A stretch of DNA of 64,000 nt from Pseudomonas viridiflava (lineage in GTDB: Bacteria; Pseudomonadota; Gammaproteobacteria; Pseudomonadales; Pseudomonadaceae). The position numbers were made by a program, and so were the translations under genes. Shown in pieces: positions 43,693 to 52,938 of this stretch. The first letter of the stretch is position 1. Every line of letters begins with the position of its first letter. The notes beneath the pieces were generated by a model, which did no database searches, was not told where the DNA came from, and saw only the letters and a list, made by a program, of their open reading frames with translations. The DNA lies in NCBI RefSeq assembly GCF_900590885.1, contig NZ_UUON01000051.1, positions 310,001-374,000 on the forward strand, in the 5' to 3' direction.

Positions 43693-43720
43693 ATCCTAAC
43701 CCACTCGCTGCCTGTCACAA
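43693..43720 (-). promoter_or_regulatory. Putative sigma-70 promoter of the amino acid ABC operon
   Basis: TTGTGA (43720-43715) and TAGGAT (43698-43693) on the minus strand with a 16-base spacer. The 234-base gap 43627-43860 holds this, the dyad and the opgH terminator, and no gene. Confidence 0.4.
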
Positions 43721-43826
43721 AGGTTTCACGGGTAATTGTTGTCGCGCAGGCAGGAATCGCCCGATGGCAAAAAGGGGGATGGGAGACACATAAGGGGTTT
43801 GAAACGCTGTAGGGCCAGCGCTTCGA

Positions 43827-43855
43827 ACGCCCCCGAAGAGAACCCTCGGGGGCGT
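43827..43855 (-). terminator. Hairpin after opgH
   Basis: ACGCCCCCGA and TCGGGGGCGT form a perfect 10-bp stem with a 9-base loop just beyond the opgH stop. There is no clear U-run on the minus strand, so termination may be partial. Confidence 0.6.
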
Positions 43856-43860
43856 CTGAA

Positions 43861-46431
43861 TCAGGCCGGTTGGGCCTGGGACGACAGCGGTTGCAGCGGC
43901 AGCAACGGCGCGTGCGGGTCGGACTTGATCGAGTCACGCCAGGCGGCGAGCCACTCGGCATGCCCTTCGCTCCAGACTTGCTCGTGCAGGCGGCCCAGGG
44001 CTACCGGGTCACTGAGCAAGGCCAGGCGTTCGCCGTTGTTGAGACCGGCGGGGCCGACTTTCAACGCATGACGCACACGCTCAGTACGCAGGTACTCGAT
44101 CGGCTCCGCCTCACGGTGACGCGAGGTCGCCAGGGCGCAGGCCAGGGCGTTCTGCTGCGGGTCGACCACCGAACGCACAAACCCGTCGTTGAGCGCGTGC
44201 CAACGGTTTTCGTGGGTGTACTTCTCGGTCGACAGCAACGCCTGCGGCGGGTTGTATTCCTCAGGGATGAGGAACAGGCTCTCGTCGCGGGACTTCAGGC
44301 CCAGCTTGACCCGGCTGGAAATCACCGACACCGGGATCGACAGCATCAGCGAACCGACGATCGGCACCAGCCACCACAGGAAGCTTGGGTTCAACCACAC
44401 CACCAGTGCCGCCCACAGGAAGCCCAGCAGGGTTTGCGTGCCATGGCGCTTGATCGCCTCGCTCCACGGGGTGGAGTCGTCGTCACGCTGCGGAGAATTC
44501 CAGGTCGCCGCCCAGCCGAGGAACGCGGCCAGTACAAAGCGGGTGTGGAAAATCATGCGCACCGGCGCCAGCAGCATGGAAAACAGCATCTCCAGCAGCA
44601 TCGACAAGGTCACCTTGAACTTGCCACCGAACTCTTTCGCGCCCTTGGCCCAGATCAGGATGATGCTCAGCAGTTTAGGCAGGAACAGCAGCACGATGGT
44701 GGTGGAGAACAGCGCCACCGCCTTGTCCGGATGCCATTGCGGCCACAGCGGGTACAACTGGCGCGGCGCCATGAAGTACTGCGGCTCCATCAGGGTGTTC
44801 ACCGCCAGCAAGGCCGTGGACAACACCAGGAAGAAGAACCACAACGGCGCCGACAGGTAAGACATCACGCCGGTCAGGAACACCGCACGGTGCACCGGGT
44901 GCATGCCTTTAACCAGGAACAGGCGGAAGTTCATCAGGTTGCCGTGGCACCAGCGACGGTCACGCTTGAGTTCGTCCAGCAGGTTCGGCGGCAGTTCTTC
45001 GTAGCTGCCCGGCAGGTCGTAGGCAATCCACACGCCCCAGCCGGCACGGCGCATCAGCGCCGCTTCAACAAAGTCGTGGGAGAGGATCGCACCGGCGAAC
45101 GCACCTTTACCCGGCAACGGCGCCAGGGCGCAGTGCTCGATAAACGGCTTCATACGGATGATGGCGTTGTGACCCCAGTAGTGGGATTCACCCAGTTGCC
45201 AGAAGTGCAGGCCGGCGGTGAACAGCGGGCCGTACACGCGGGTGGCGAACTGCTGCATGCGCGCATACAGGGTGTCCATGCCCGACGCACGCGGCGCGGT
45301 CTGGATAATCCCCGCATCCGGCGTGGCTTCCATCAGGCGTACCAGGCTGGTCAGGCATTCGCCGCTCATTACGGAGTCGGCGTCGAGCACGACCATGTAC
45401 TTGTATTCACCGCCCCAACGACGGCAGAAGTCGTCGAGGTTGCCGCTCTTGCGCTTTACGCGACGGCGACGGCGGCGATAGAAGATCTTGCCGAAACCAC
45501 CGGCTTCGCGGCACACGTCGAGCCAGGCTTGCTGTTCGGCGATGCAGATGTCGGCGTCATTGCTGTCGCTGAGCACGAAGAAGTCGAAGCGATCCAGGTC
45601 ACCGGTGGCGGCCACCGATTCGAACGTCGCACGCAAACCGGCGAATACACGCGGCACGTCTTCGTTGCAGATCGGCATCACCAGCGCGGTGCGGGCATCT
45701 TTCGGGATCGGCTCGTCGCCGGCACTTTTACCGGAGATCCGGTATTTATCGTGGCCGGTAAGCAACTCCAGGAAGCCCATCAACGCGGTCCAGAAACCGG
45801 CCGAGACCCAGCAGAACAGAATCCCGAACATGATCAGGATGCTGGTTTGCAGGGCGTAAGGCAGTACCTGGGTAGCGGTTTGCAGCAGGGTCTGGTTGCG
45901 GATTTCGTCGAAGTCGACCAGCGACCAGCCCTGGTACGGCATGATGCCTTTCATGTACCAGCCGGCCACGATGGTCTGGCCGAGCATCAGCACCAGCAGG
46001 ATATAACGGCGGATCGAACCGACGGTGCGCCAGCGCGCAGCCGGCAGCACACGCTCGTCTTTCGGCGGCTTGGGCGGGTTGGTGCGACCGGTCATCCGGC
46101 GCCAGCCGCGCACCAGGATATTGGTGCGCCATGGCTCCGGCACGACCTTGGTACGACGAATCGGCGGAGTGGCCTTGAGGCACACGCGGCCGCTGGCGTC
46201 GAGCGCGAGCATTTCGGCGTCCTGCAGCTCCTCGGCAGTGCTGAGGGTCAGCCGGCGGCCAACCGACGCCTGGGCGGCATCGGCCGGCGCGTCGAACGTT
46301 GAGGACGACAGACGCTCATGCAGCTCGGTGAAGGATGTGCAGCCCGCCAGTTCGGCGCGCTGCTCAGCGGTCATCGGTAAATGCGCCAGATACTCGGCAA
46401 GAGTCTCGGGCGTAGCTTGGGAATTACTCAT
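43861..46431 (-). CDS. opgH: Glucan glucosyltransferase OpgH
   Basis: Inner-membrane family 2 glycosyltransferase that polymerises the beta-1,2-linked backbone of osmoregulated periplasmic glucans from UDP-glucose. The 856 residues have membrane helices at about 140-160 and 190-220, a cytoplasmic GT2 domain (VMPICNED, SDSND, VVLDADSVMSG, HDFVEAALMRRAGW and the RDRRWCHGN product motif, about 245-500) and several more helices (about 520-720). The ATG at 46431 overlaps the opgG end by 8 bases, so the two are coupled. Confidence 0.96.
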   Translation of the reverse strand: MSNSQATPETLAEYLAHLPMTAEQRAELAGCTSFTELHERLSSSTFDAPADAAQASVGRRLTLSTAEELQDAEMLALDASGRVCLKATPPIRRTKVVPEPWRTNILVRGWRRMTGRTNPPKPPKDERVLPAARWRTVGSIRRYILLVLMLGQTIVAGWYMKGIMPYQGWSLVDFDEIRNQTLLQTATQVLPYALQTSILIMFGILFCWVSAGFWTALMGFLELLTGHDKYRISGKSAGDEPIPKDARTALVMPICNEDVPRVFAGLRATFESVAATGDLDRFDFFVLSDSNDADICIAEQQAWLDVCREAGGFGKIFYRRRRRRVKRKSGNLDDFCRRWGGEYKYMVVLDADSVMSGECLTSLVRLMEATPDAGIIQTAPRASGMDTLYARMQQFATRVYGPLFTAGLHFWQLGESHYWGHNAIIRMKPFIEHCALAPLPGKGAFAGAILSHDFVEAALMRRAGWGVWIAYDLPGSYEELPPNLLDELKRDRRWCHGNLMNFRLFLVKGMHPVHRAVFLTGVMSYLSAPLWFFFLVLSTALLAVNTLMEPQYFMAPRQLYPLWPQWHPDKAVALFSTTIVLLFLPKLLSIILIWAKGAKEFGGKFKVTLSMLLEMLFSMLLAPVRMIFHTRFVLAAFLGWAATWNSPQRDDDSTPWSEAIKRHGTQTLLGFLWAALVVWLNPSFLWWLVPIVGSLMLSIPVSVISSRVKLGLKSRDESLFLIPEEYNPPQALLSTEKYTHENRWHALNDGFVRSVVDPQQNALACALATSRHREAEPIEYLRTERVRHALKVGPAGLNNGERLALLSDPVALGRLHEQVWSEGHAEWLAAWRDSIKSDPHAPLLPLQPLSSQAQPA

Positions 46432-48160
46432 CGGCAGGCAACTGATAGCTCCAGGTTTCGGTCAGGACTTGCTCGGTCTTGATCGGCTCCGGCGTGGCTG
46501 GGGCAGCTTCTGGCTGTTTGGCTTCCTTGTCCTTGGCGTCTTTCTTGGCCTGTTTATCGTGTTGCTTGGCCAAAACCTTGTCAGCCTTCAGTACTTGGGT
46601 CGAAACCGGCTCAGGCTCGGGTTGCACGATGTCTTGCACCAGGGCGGCGCGCATTTCGGTCGGCTTGCCTGCGTCCTTGATCTTCATGCGCAGGGTCAGG
46701 CGCCAGCCTTTGGTGTGCTCGTTGTAACGCACGCTGTTTTCAACCAGCTCAGCGTTGTCACCCACGCTCACCTGGCTGCGCACCGGGGCATCCGGCAGCA
46801 GCTTTTTCAGCGACGGGCCTTCGAAGTCCACCAGGTACGCCACGCTGCCGTCTGGCTGACGGATCAGGTTGGATTGCTTCACATCACCGGTGGAGCGCAG
46901 GGTCTGCTTGACCCAGGCGCTGTCCGGCGAATGGAAGGCAGCATCGTCGAGGGTCCAGTGCAGGCGGTAGGCCACGTCCAGCGGCTTGCCGACTTCCGGC
47001 AATTCGGCCGGGCTCCAGAACGCAACGATATTGTCGTTGGTTTCGTCGGCGGTCGGGATCTCTACCAGGTCGACGGAACCCTTGCCCCAATCGCCTTCAG
47101 GCTCGATCCAGGCGCTTGGGCGCTTGTCGTAGTTGTCGTCCAGGTCTTCGTAGTGGCTGAAGTTGCGGCCGCGTTGCAGCAGGCCGAACCCACGCGGGTT
47201 CTCTACGGTGAAGTTGCTGACCGACAGGTGTTTAGGGTTGTTCAGTGGGCGCCAGATCCACTCGCCATTGCCGGCATGGATCGACAGACCGCTGGAATCG
47301 TGCAGCTCACGACGGTAGTTGAGGACCTTGGACGGCTGGTTGGCGCCGAACAGGAACATCGAGGTCAACGGGGCAACGCCCAGCTTGCTGACCTTGTCGC
47401 GCAGGAACATCTGCGATTTCACGTCGACAACCGTGTCGGTGCCCGGGCGCAGGATCAGGCGATAGGCGCCGGTGGCACGCGGCGAATCCAGCAGCGCGAA
47501 AATCACCAGGTGCTTGTCACCCGGCTTCGGGCGTTCGATCCAGAACTCGGTGAAACGCGGGAATTCTTCGCCAGACGGCAGCGCAGTATCGATCGCCATG
47601 CCACGGGCAGACAGGCCGTACACCTGGTCCTTGCCCACGACGCGGAAATAGCTGGCGCCGAGCATGGTCATGATTTCGTCTTGCTTGTCGCCCTTGTTGA
47701 TCGGGTACAGCACACGAAAACCGGCATAACCCAGCTGTTCGGTGGCCTTGGGATCAACCTTGACGTCGCCGAAATCGAACCGCGACGCGTCGTACTTGAT
47801 TTCCTGCACGCTGTCGGCGGTGACTTCGTTGATTTTCACCGGTGTATCGAAGTGCATACCCTGGTGATAGAAGGACAGTTTGAACGGGGTGTTCTGATCG
47901 GCCCACTCGGCTTTATCGGCGCGGAAACGAATCTTCTGGTAGTCAGCGAATTTCATTTCGCGGAATTCGTTCGGCAGATTGCTGCGCGGAGCTTCGTATT
48001 TCTGCCCGGCCAGCTCTTTCGCCTTGGCCGACACATCATCCAGACTGAATGCCCACAGTTGACCCGCGCCGAACAGGCAAAACAGGGCAGAGCCCGTCAC
48101 CAGTGCGTTTCGTAACCGTTTGGCAGACAATTTTGGTGCATTACAGGGACTAACAATCAC
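46424..48160 (-). CDS. opgG: Periplasmic glucan biosynthesis protein OpgG
   Basis: Periplasmic partner of OpgH in building osmoregulated glucans. The 578 residues start with a signal peptide (about 1-36, ending GAGQLWA), then the MdoG fold (FSLDDVSAKAKELAG, FYHQGMHFDTPVKI, ASYFRVVGKDQVYGLSARG, EFPRFTEFWIERP, SFTVENPRGFGLLQR-type core). A Lys/Pro/Ala-rich stretch (about 525-565) comes before the C-terminal end. I chose the GTG at 48160 with GAGGG 6 bases upstream. Upstream, 48161-48426 is a 266-base AT-richer gap that should hold the opgGH promoter; no convincing -35/-10 pair or gene is evident. Confidence 0.93.
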   Translation of the reverse strand: MIVSPCNAPKLSAKRLRNALVTGSALFCLFGAGQLWAFSLDDVSAKAKELAGQKYEAPRSNLPNEFREMKFADYQKIRFRADKAEWADQNTPFKLSFYHQGMHFDTPVKINEVTADSVQEIKYDASRFDFGDVKVDPKATEQLGYAGFRVLYPINKGDKQDEIMTMLGASYFRVVGKDQVYGLSARGMAIDTALPSGEEFPRFTEFWIERPKPGDKHLVIFALLDSPRATGAYRLILRPGTDTVVDVKSQMFLRDKVSKLGVAPLTSMFLFGANQPSKVLNYRRELHDSSGLSIHAGNGEWIWRPLNNPKHLSVSNFTVENPRGFGLLQRGRNFSHYEDLDDNYDKRPSAWIEPEGDWGKGSVDLVEIPTADETNDNIVAFWSPAELPEVGKPLDVAYRLHWTLDDAAFHSPDSAWVKQTLRSTGDVKQSNLIRQPDGSVAYLVDFEGPSLKKLLPDAPVRSQVSVGDNAELVENSVRYNEHTKGWRLTLRMKIKDAGKPTEMRAALVQDIVQPEPEPVSTQVLKADKVLAKQHDKQAKKDAKDKEAKQPEAAPATPEPIKTEQVLTETWSYQLPADE

Positions 48161-48426
48161 GAGCAACCCTCGCCGAAAACAGATCAAAAAACCAACGGCC
48201 AGCTATCTATATGCCAGGTTGGCGAGCATTGTTCCGACTGCATTGGATCGGAATGATTCCCCAATCGCCGTCGGACAAGTCTCTACCTAAGTCAAAAATG
48301 GACCAAACAACGCTGATCCCCGTAGCGCGCGATTATCTAGTAGCCCGCGAGACAACGCATCAGGGACAACGAAGTATTTGTAGCGAAACCCTGCGTTTTT
48401 AGGCATTAAAGTCGTTTTTAATACAT

Positions 48427-48864
48427 TCATGTCTGTAAGAGGAAGGTCACAGGGCCATCATTGACCAAATGCACCTGCATATCGGCGCCAAAACGCCCCG
48501 ACGCCACCTTGCCATGCAATTGTTGCGCTTGTAACAACAAGTGATCAAATAGCGCCGCTCCCAGGGCCGGTGGCGCCGCTGTGGAGAAGCTCGGCCGCAG
48601 CCCGCTTTTGGTATCTGCCGCCAGGGTGAACTGCGACACCAGCAGCAGCCCCCCGCCAATATCCTTCAACGACAGGTTCATCTTGCCCTCGTCGTCGCTG
48701 AACACCCGGTAGTTAAGCAGCTTGTGCAGCAGTTTGTCGGCGCTCTCGGGCGTATCCGAGGGCTCGACGGCCACCAGCACCAGCAAACCCTGGTCAATCG
48801 CCCCCACCACTTCGCCGTCCACCTCGACCCGGGCGCCACGCACCCGCTGCAACAGGCCCTTCAT
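48427..48864 (-). CDS. dtd: D-aminoacyl-tRNA deacylase
   Basis: Hydrolyses D-amino acids from mischarged tRNA. The 145 residues contain both active-site signatures, SQFTLAADT and NDGPVTF, and the N-terminal MKGLLQRVRGARVEVDGEVVG. Its ATG overlaps the pip stop by four bases. Confidence 0.96.
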   Translation of the reverse strand: MKGLLQRVRGARVEVDGEVVGAIDQGLLVLVAVEPSDTPESADKLLHKLLNYRVFSDDEGKMNLSLKDIGGGLLLVSQFTLAADTKSGLRPSFSTAAPPALGAALFDHLLLQAQQLHGKVASGRFGADMQVHLVNDGPVTFLLQT

Positions 48865-49832
48865 GCTTCTTCTGGCGGCAGATCAAGCAGGCGCCGTGCC
48901 ATTTCGCCGGTCGCGCGCACCAGTGCGTCGGTAATGCCGGGCTCGGAAGCCGCGTGGCCCGCCTCGCGGATCACTTGCAGTTCGCTGTTGGGCCACGCCT
49001 GATGCAGCTCCCAGGCGTTATCCAGCGGGCAGATCATATCGTAGCGCCCGTGAATGATTACGCCAGGCAGATGGGCGATCTTGTGCATGTCGCGAATCAG
49101 CTGGTTGGGCTCCAGGAAGGAGTTGTTGGTGAAGTAGTGGCACTCGATGCGCGCGATGGACAGCGCGCGCTGCGGCTCGGAAAACCGCTCCACGTGCTGC
49201 GGGCTCGGGCACAGGCCGAGCATGCGACCTTCCCAGCCGGACCAGGCCTTGGCCGCGTGCATCTGGGCGATCTGGTCGTTGCCGGTGAGGCGCTTGTGGT
49301 AAGCGGCGATCATGTCGTGGCGCTCGTCTGCCGGGATCGGCGCGATGTAATCCTGCCAGTAGTCCGGGAACAGACGGCTCGCGCCTTCCTGGTAGAACCA
49401 GTGAATGTCCTGCGGGCGAGCGAGGAAAATGCCACGCACGATCAGGCCATGCACGCGCTCGGGGTGGGTTTGCGCGTAGGCCAGGGCCAGGGTCGAACCC
49501 CAGGAGCCGCCGAACAGCACCCATTTGTCGATGCCCAGGTGCTCGCGGATGCGCTCAAGGTCGGCAACCAGGTCCCAGGTGGTGTTGTTTTCCAGGCTCG
49601 CGCGCGGGGTGGAGCGCCCGCAGCCACGCTGGTCGAAGGTGACGATGCGGTACAGGTTCGGGTCGAAATAGCAGCGGCTCTGGGCGTCGCAACCGGCGCC
49701 GGGGCCGCCGTGGATGAAGACAACGGGCAAACCTTCGGGGGAGCCACTTTCATCGACATACAGCGTGTGGGTGTCATCGACGGCCAGATCGTGCCGGGCG
49801 TAGGGTTTGATCTGCGGGTACCAAGTCTGCAT
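48861..49832 (-). CDS. pip: Proline iminopeptidase
   Basis: Alpha/beta hydrolase of peptidase family S33 that removes N-terminal proline. The 323 residues have the oxyanion HGGPGAG, nucleophile GGSWGS (about Ser113), Asp in HGRYDMICP and His in EAGHAASEP. Cytoplasmic, no signal peptide. It is coupled to dtd by a four-base overlap, an arrangement kept across pseudomonads. The 103 bases up to the esterase gene contain no further frame. Confidence 0.95.
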   Translation of the reverse strand: MQTWYPQIKPYARHDLAVDDTHTLYVDESGSPEGLPVVFIHGGPGAGCDAQSRCYFDPNLYRIVTFDQRGCGRSTPRASLENNTTWDLVADLERIREHLGIDKWVLFGGSWGSTLALAYAQTHPERVHGLIVRGIFLARPQDIHWFYQEGASRLFPDYWQDYIAPIPADERHDMIAAYHKRLTGNDQIAQMHAAKAWSGWEGRMLGLCPSPQHVERFSEPQRALSIARIECHYFTNNSFLEPNQLIRDMHKIAHLPGVIIHGRYDMICPLDNAWELHQAWPNSELQVIREAGHAASEPGITDALVRATGEMARRLLDLPPEEA

Positions 49833-49935
49833 TGCGCGCTCCGTAGGGGGTCGGGTTCATCCCTGGGGGGACGTCTTTTATTTTGCCGTCTGGCACTATA
49901 AACCCGAATTGTGCAATGAGCATGTCCTTGAGCGC

Positions 49936-50868
49936 TTAGAGCTGTGTCAGTAGTTCGCTCCTCAGGTAGCCCAGCAGACAGCTATATAGCTCATCCACCT
50001 CCGGCGCCAGGCCACGCGCGCGCAAACAGCCATGGACCAGGCCTTTGCCCGGATACAGCAGCGCCGCTACACCCGCCGCTTGCAGGCGTTCGGCGTAGAG
50101 CATGCCGTCGTCGCGCAGCGGGTCGAACTGGGCCACGGCGATCAGGGCCTTGGGCAAGCCGCGCAAGTCCTCGGCCTTGAGCGGCATCGCATAGGGTGAC
50201 GGCTCGCCCGAGCCCGATGGCAGGTAAAGCGCCAGGTAAGCCTTGGTGTCGGCGGTGCTGAGCAACGGCGCGTCTGCGCAATCCCTTCGCGACGGCAAGT
50301 CGGCCGGGCCGCCCAGGCCTGGGTAGACCAGCACCTGCGCGCACGGCAGCGGCTGGCCAGCGTCGCGCAAGCCCAGGCACAACGCCGCCGCCAGGTTGCC
50401 GCCGGCGCTGTCGCCCATGACCACCAGGCGCTGCCGGTTGATCGTGTGCGGGCCCTGCCCCGCCTGGATGGCTTGCCAGACGCTGCGGCAATCCTCATAC
50501 GCCGCCGGGAATGGATGCTCCGGCGCCAGGCGGTAGTCGATGGCGATGACCAGTACCTGCAAGGTGCTGGCGAGTTCGAAACAGATGAAATCATGGGAGT
50601 CGAGCCCGCCGACGACCCAACCGCCGCCGTGTATATAGAGAAGGCAGGGCCAGCCTTCGAGCGGTGTGGGCGCCGTGGGTAGATAGCTGCGCACGCTGAC
50701 GCCGCCCAAGGAGAAGTCCGACATCTGCAGCCCTTGCGGCGGCGACGGGGTGAAGGCCTGGCACATGCGGTGGTAGTTTTCGCGCAAGCCGGCCGGGGAG
50801 GTGTCGTCGCTAGTGAAGGATTCGGTTTTGGCGACGAAGGCGGCAAGCTGCTGAGAAATCGGATACAT
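49936..50868 (-). CDS. HSL-family alpha/beta hydrolase (esterase)
   Basis: Esterase of the hormone-sensitive-lipase family, 310 residues, with oxyanion-hole HGGG at 80-83, nucleophile GDSAGG (Ser154), an Asp in FDPLRDDG and His in LVHGCLR. No signal peptide, so cytoplasmic. The ATG at 50868 (MYPISQQLAAFVAK) is preferred; the frame upstream is REP sequence. Natural substrate is unknown; short-chain esters are typical for the family. Confidence 0.88.
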   Translation of the reverse strand: MYPISQQLAAFVAKTESFTSDDTSPAGLRENYHRMCQAFTPSPPQGLQMSDFSLGGVSVRSYLPTAPTPLEGWPCLLYIHGGGWVVGGLDSHDFICFELASTLQVLVIAIDYRLAPEHPFPAAYEDCRSVWQAIQAGQGPHTINRQRLVVMGDSAGGNLAAALCLGLRDAGQPLPCAQVLVYPGLGGPADLPSRRDCADAPLLSTADTKAYLALYLPSGSGEPSPYAMPLKAEDLRGLPKALIAVAQFDPLRDDGMLYAERLQAAGVAALLYPGKGLVHGCLRARGLAPEVDELYSCLLGYLRSELLTQL

Positions 50869-50896
50869 GCGCAATATCTCTGACGATGAAGATTCC

Positions 50897-50928
50897 AATG
50901 TGGGAGGGGGCTTGCCCCCTCCCACATT
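50897..50928. repeat. Single REP hairpin
   Basis: AATGTGGGAGGGGGC and GCCCCCTCCCACATT form a perfect palindrome between the betaine-type binding protein gene and the esterase gene. Confidence 0.9.
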
Positions 50929-50943
50929 GGATTTGTGTCTGGT

Positions 50944-51879
50944 TTAAGGTTTCAGGCTTGCCTGTACGGCCGCAGGGCCATCCGTGCCATCAAACGCCGT
51001 GACCCCGGCCAGCCAGCGCTGCAGGTCCTCAGGATGGTCACGCAACCACTGCCTGGCCACGTCCTGGGGCGACTGGCGTTCCATGATCGGCACCATCAGC
51101 TGGCTTTCCTGGGCGGCGGTGAAGGTCAGGTTGGTCAGCAACCTATTCGCGTTCGGGCAACGCTCGGCGAAGTCTGGCGCGGTGACGGTAGACACGGTGG
51201 CGCGGCCTTCGTCGGGGCCGAACACGTCTTCACTGCCGGTGAGGTAGGCCATCTGCATATTGATGTTCATCGGGTGCGGGGTCCAACCGACAAACACCAC
51301 GAACTCCTTGCGGTTCACCGCGCGCTGCACGGCCGCGAGCATGCCCGCCTCACCCGAGGCCACCAGCTTGAAGCCGCCCAGGCCGAAGCGGTTGGTGTCG
51401 ATCATTTTCTGGATATCGGTATTCGCCCCGCTGCCGGGTTCGATGCCGTAGATCTTGCCGCCGAGCTTGTCCTTGAAGCGGGCGATGTCGGCGAAGGTTT
51501 TCAACCCGGCATCAGCCACGTATTGCGGCACCGCCAGGGTGGCCTGGGCGTCGGACAGGCTCGGCGTGTCGAAGACCTTGACCTGCTTGGCCGCCAGGAA
51601 CGGCGCAATATTGTTGTCCATCGCCGGCTTCCAGTAGCCGAGGAAGATATCCAGGCGCTTGTCGCGAATGCCGGCAAAGATGATTTGCTGCACGGCACTG
51701 GTCTGTTTGCTGTCGTAGCCCAGGCCATTGAGCAACACATCGGCCATGCCCGAGGTGGCGACCACATCGGTCCAGCTGACCACGCCCATGCGCACGGTTT
51801 TGCAGGAGGCCGGCTCGGCGGCCATGGCTTGGGCACTGAGCAGTGCGGCGCCGATGAGGGTCAATAGAAGTGTTTTCAT
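50944..51879 (-). CDS. Orphan choline/betaine-type ABC substrate-binding protein
   Basis: Periplasmic binding protein of the OpuAC/ChoX family, 311 residues. Signal peptide MKTLLLTLIGAALLSAQAMA is followed by VRMGVVSWTDVVATSGMAD, FLGYWKPAMD, VPQYVADAG, GIEPGSGANTD and VGWTPHPMN. The Trp/Tyr residues in these motifs correspond to the aromatic box that holds quaternary ammonium groups in ChoX-type proteins. ATG 51879 is used. No permease or ATPase gene is adjacent. In pseudomonads such orphans (CaiX, BetX) are known to share the CbcWV transporter; the nearest quaternary-amine-type core here is HutWV in the same cluster region. Choline or another betaine is the likely ligand class. Confidence 0.85.
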   Translation of the reverse strand: MKTLLLTLIGAALLSAQAMAAEPASCKTVRMGVVSWTDVVATSGMADVLLNGLGYDSKQTSAVQQIIFAGIRDKRLDIFLGYWKPAMDNNIAPFLAAKQVKVFDTPSLSDAQATLAVPQYVADAGLKTFADIARFKDKLGGKIYGIEPGSGANTDIQKMIDTNRFGLGGFKLVASGEAGMLAAVQRAVNRKEFVVFVGWTPHPMNINMQMAYLTGSEDVFGPDEGRATVSTVTAPDFAERCPNANRLLTNLTFTAAQESQLMVPIMERQSPQDVARQWLRDHPEDLQRWLAGVTAFDGTDGPAAVQASLKP

Positions 51880-52016
51880 CAATGAGGTCTCACTCGGCAG
51901 CTTTTATTGTGGGGAGTGGCGTCTGATGCGCCGTACCCACAACCTTACCCAGCAAGACCTCTGTCAAGGTGAACTGTGGCGACTGGCAGTTGCACTGGGG
52001 CGACTGTCAGGGCCTC

Positions 52017-52103
52017 ATCGGGGGCAAGCCCCCTCCCACATTTTGACCGTGTACGCAGGTCAACTGTGGGAGGGGCGGTGCGACGATTCGACTTGCCCCC
52101 GAT
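52017..52103. repeat. REP pair, right arm insert-bearing
   Basis: ATCGGGGGCAAGCCCCCTCCCACA on the left, then about 25 bases, then an arm with the CGGTGCGACGATTCGA insert ending CTTGCCCCCGAT. It lies in the 247-base gap between hutG and the orphan binding-protein gene, close to the hutG stop. The remainder should hold that gene's promoter. Confidence 0.88.
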
Positions 52104-52126
52104 AGCTATATCAGCAACACCTCAAA

Positions 52127-52927
52127 TCACCGATAACGCGCACGCCCCCAAGCCAACAATCCTTCCAGCAACTGCTTCAACACCACCCGCGTCGGCTCGG
52201 CCAAATCCGGCCGATAACGAAACGGCTCAACCTCTTCCATATACGCGCTCTGGCACAGCTCGAGCTGCACCGCATGAATATCCTGCGCCGGGTCGCCGTA
52301 ATGCCGGGTGATATGGCCGCCCTTGAACCGCCCGTTCAGCACATGGCTGTACTGCGGATGCGCCGCACAGATGGCTTCCAGCTGGCTGGCCAATTCCGGA
52401 TCACAGGCAGCGCCATTGAAGGTGCCGAGGTTGAAATCCGGCAGCTTGCCGTCGAACAGGTGCGGGATCACCGAGCGGATCGAGTGCGCGTCAAACAGCA
52501 GCGCGTAGCCGAACTCGGCCTTGAGCCGCGCGAGTTCTTCTTGCAGCGCGCGGTGGTAAGGGCCCCAGATTTTTTGCAGGTAGCTGGCGCGCTCGGTCTC
52601 GCTCGGCTCCAGCCCTTCGCGAAACAAGGGCACGCCGTCGAACAGCGTCGCCGGGTACAGCCCGGTGGTCGCGCCGGCATACAGCGGCTTGTCGTCCGAA
52701 GGCCGGTTAAGGTCGATGACAAACCGCGAGTACTCGGCCGACAAGGTGCTGGCACCGAGTTCTTCGGCAAAGTCATACAACGCCGGAATGTGCCAGTCGG
52801 TGTCTGGCAGGCTTTGTGCCTCGGGGATCAACCCGGCCTCCACCGCAGGCGTCAGGCGCAGGCCGGCGTGGGGCATGCTGATCAGCAGCGGCACGCGGCC
52901 TTGTTTGAAGTTCAGAACCTTATCCAC
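52127..52927 (-). CDS. hutG: N-formylglutamate deformylase
   Basis: Last step of the five-step histidine pathway, N-formylglutamate to glutamate plus formate. The 266 residues show LISMPHAGLRL, DTDWHIPALYDFA, RFVIDLNRP and LLFDAHSIRS, with the His/Asp/Glu residues of this zinc amidohydrolase. GTG start at 52927 with AAGGAG 7 bases upstream, 11 bases after the hutI stop. Last gene of the hut operon. Confidence 0.95.
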   Translation of the reverse strand: MDKVLNFKQGRVPLLISMPHAGLRLTPAVEAGLIPEAQSLPDTDWHIPALYDFAEELGASTLSAEYSRFVIDLNRPSDDKPLYAGATTGLYPATLFDGVPLFREGLEPSETERASYLQKIWGPYHRALQEELARLKAEFGYALLFDAHSIRSVIPHLFDGKLPDFNLGTFNGAACDPELASQLEAICAAHPQYSHVLNGRFKGGHITRHYGDPAQDIHAVQLELCQSAYMEEVEPFRYRPDLAEPTRVVLKQLLEGLLAWGRARYR

Positions 52928-52938
52928 AACAGTGCTCC

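Noticed and set aside
43870..46302. 810-codon plus-strand frame opposite opgH
   Set aside because: Arg/His/Gln-rich nonsense typical of antisense frames in GC-rich genes; opgH is well supported.
46025..48115. 696-codon plus-strand frame spanning opgH and opgG
   Set aside because: Crosses two real genes on the opposite strand and has no recognisable protein.
48211..48402. 63-codon plus-strand frame upstream of opgG
   Set aside because: No ribosome site, no similarity, and it lies in the expected opgG promoter region.
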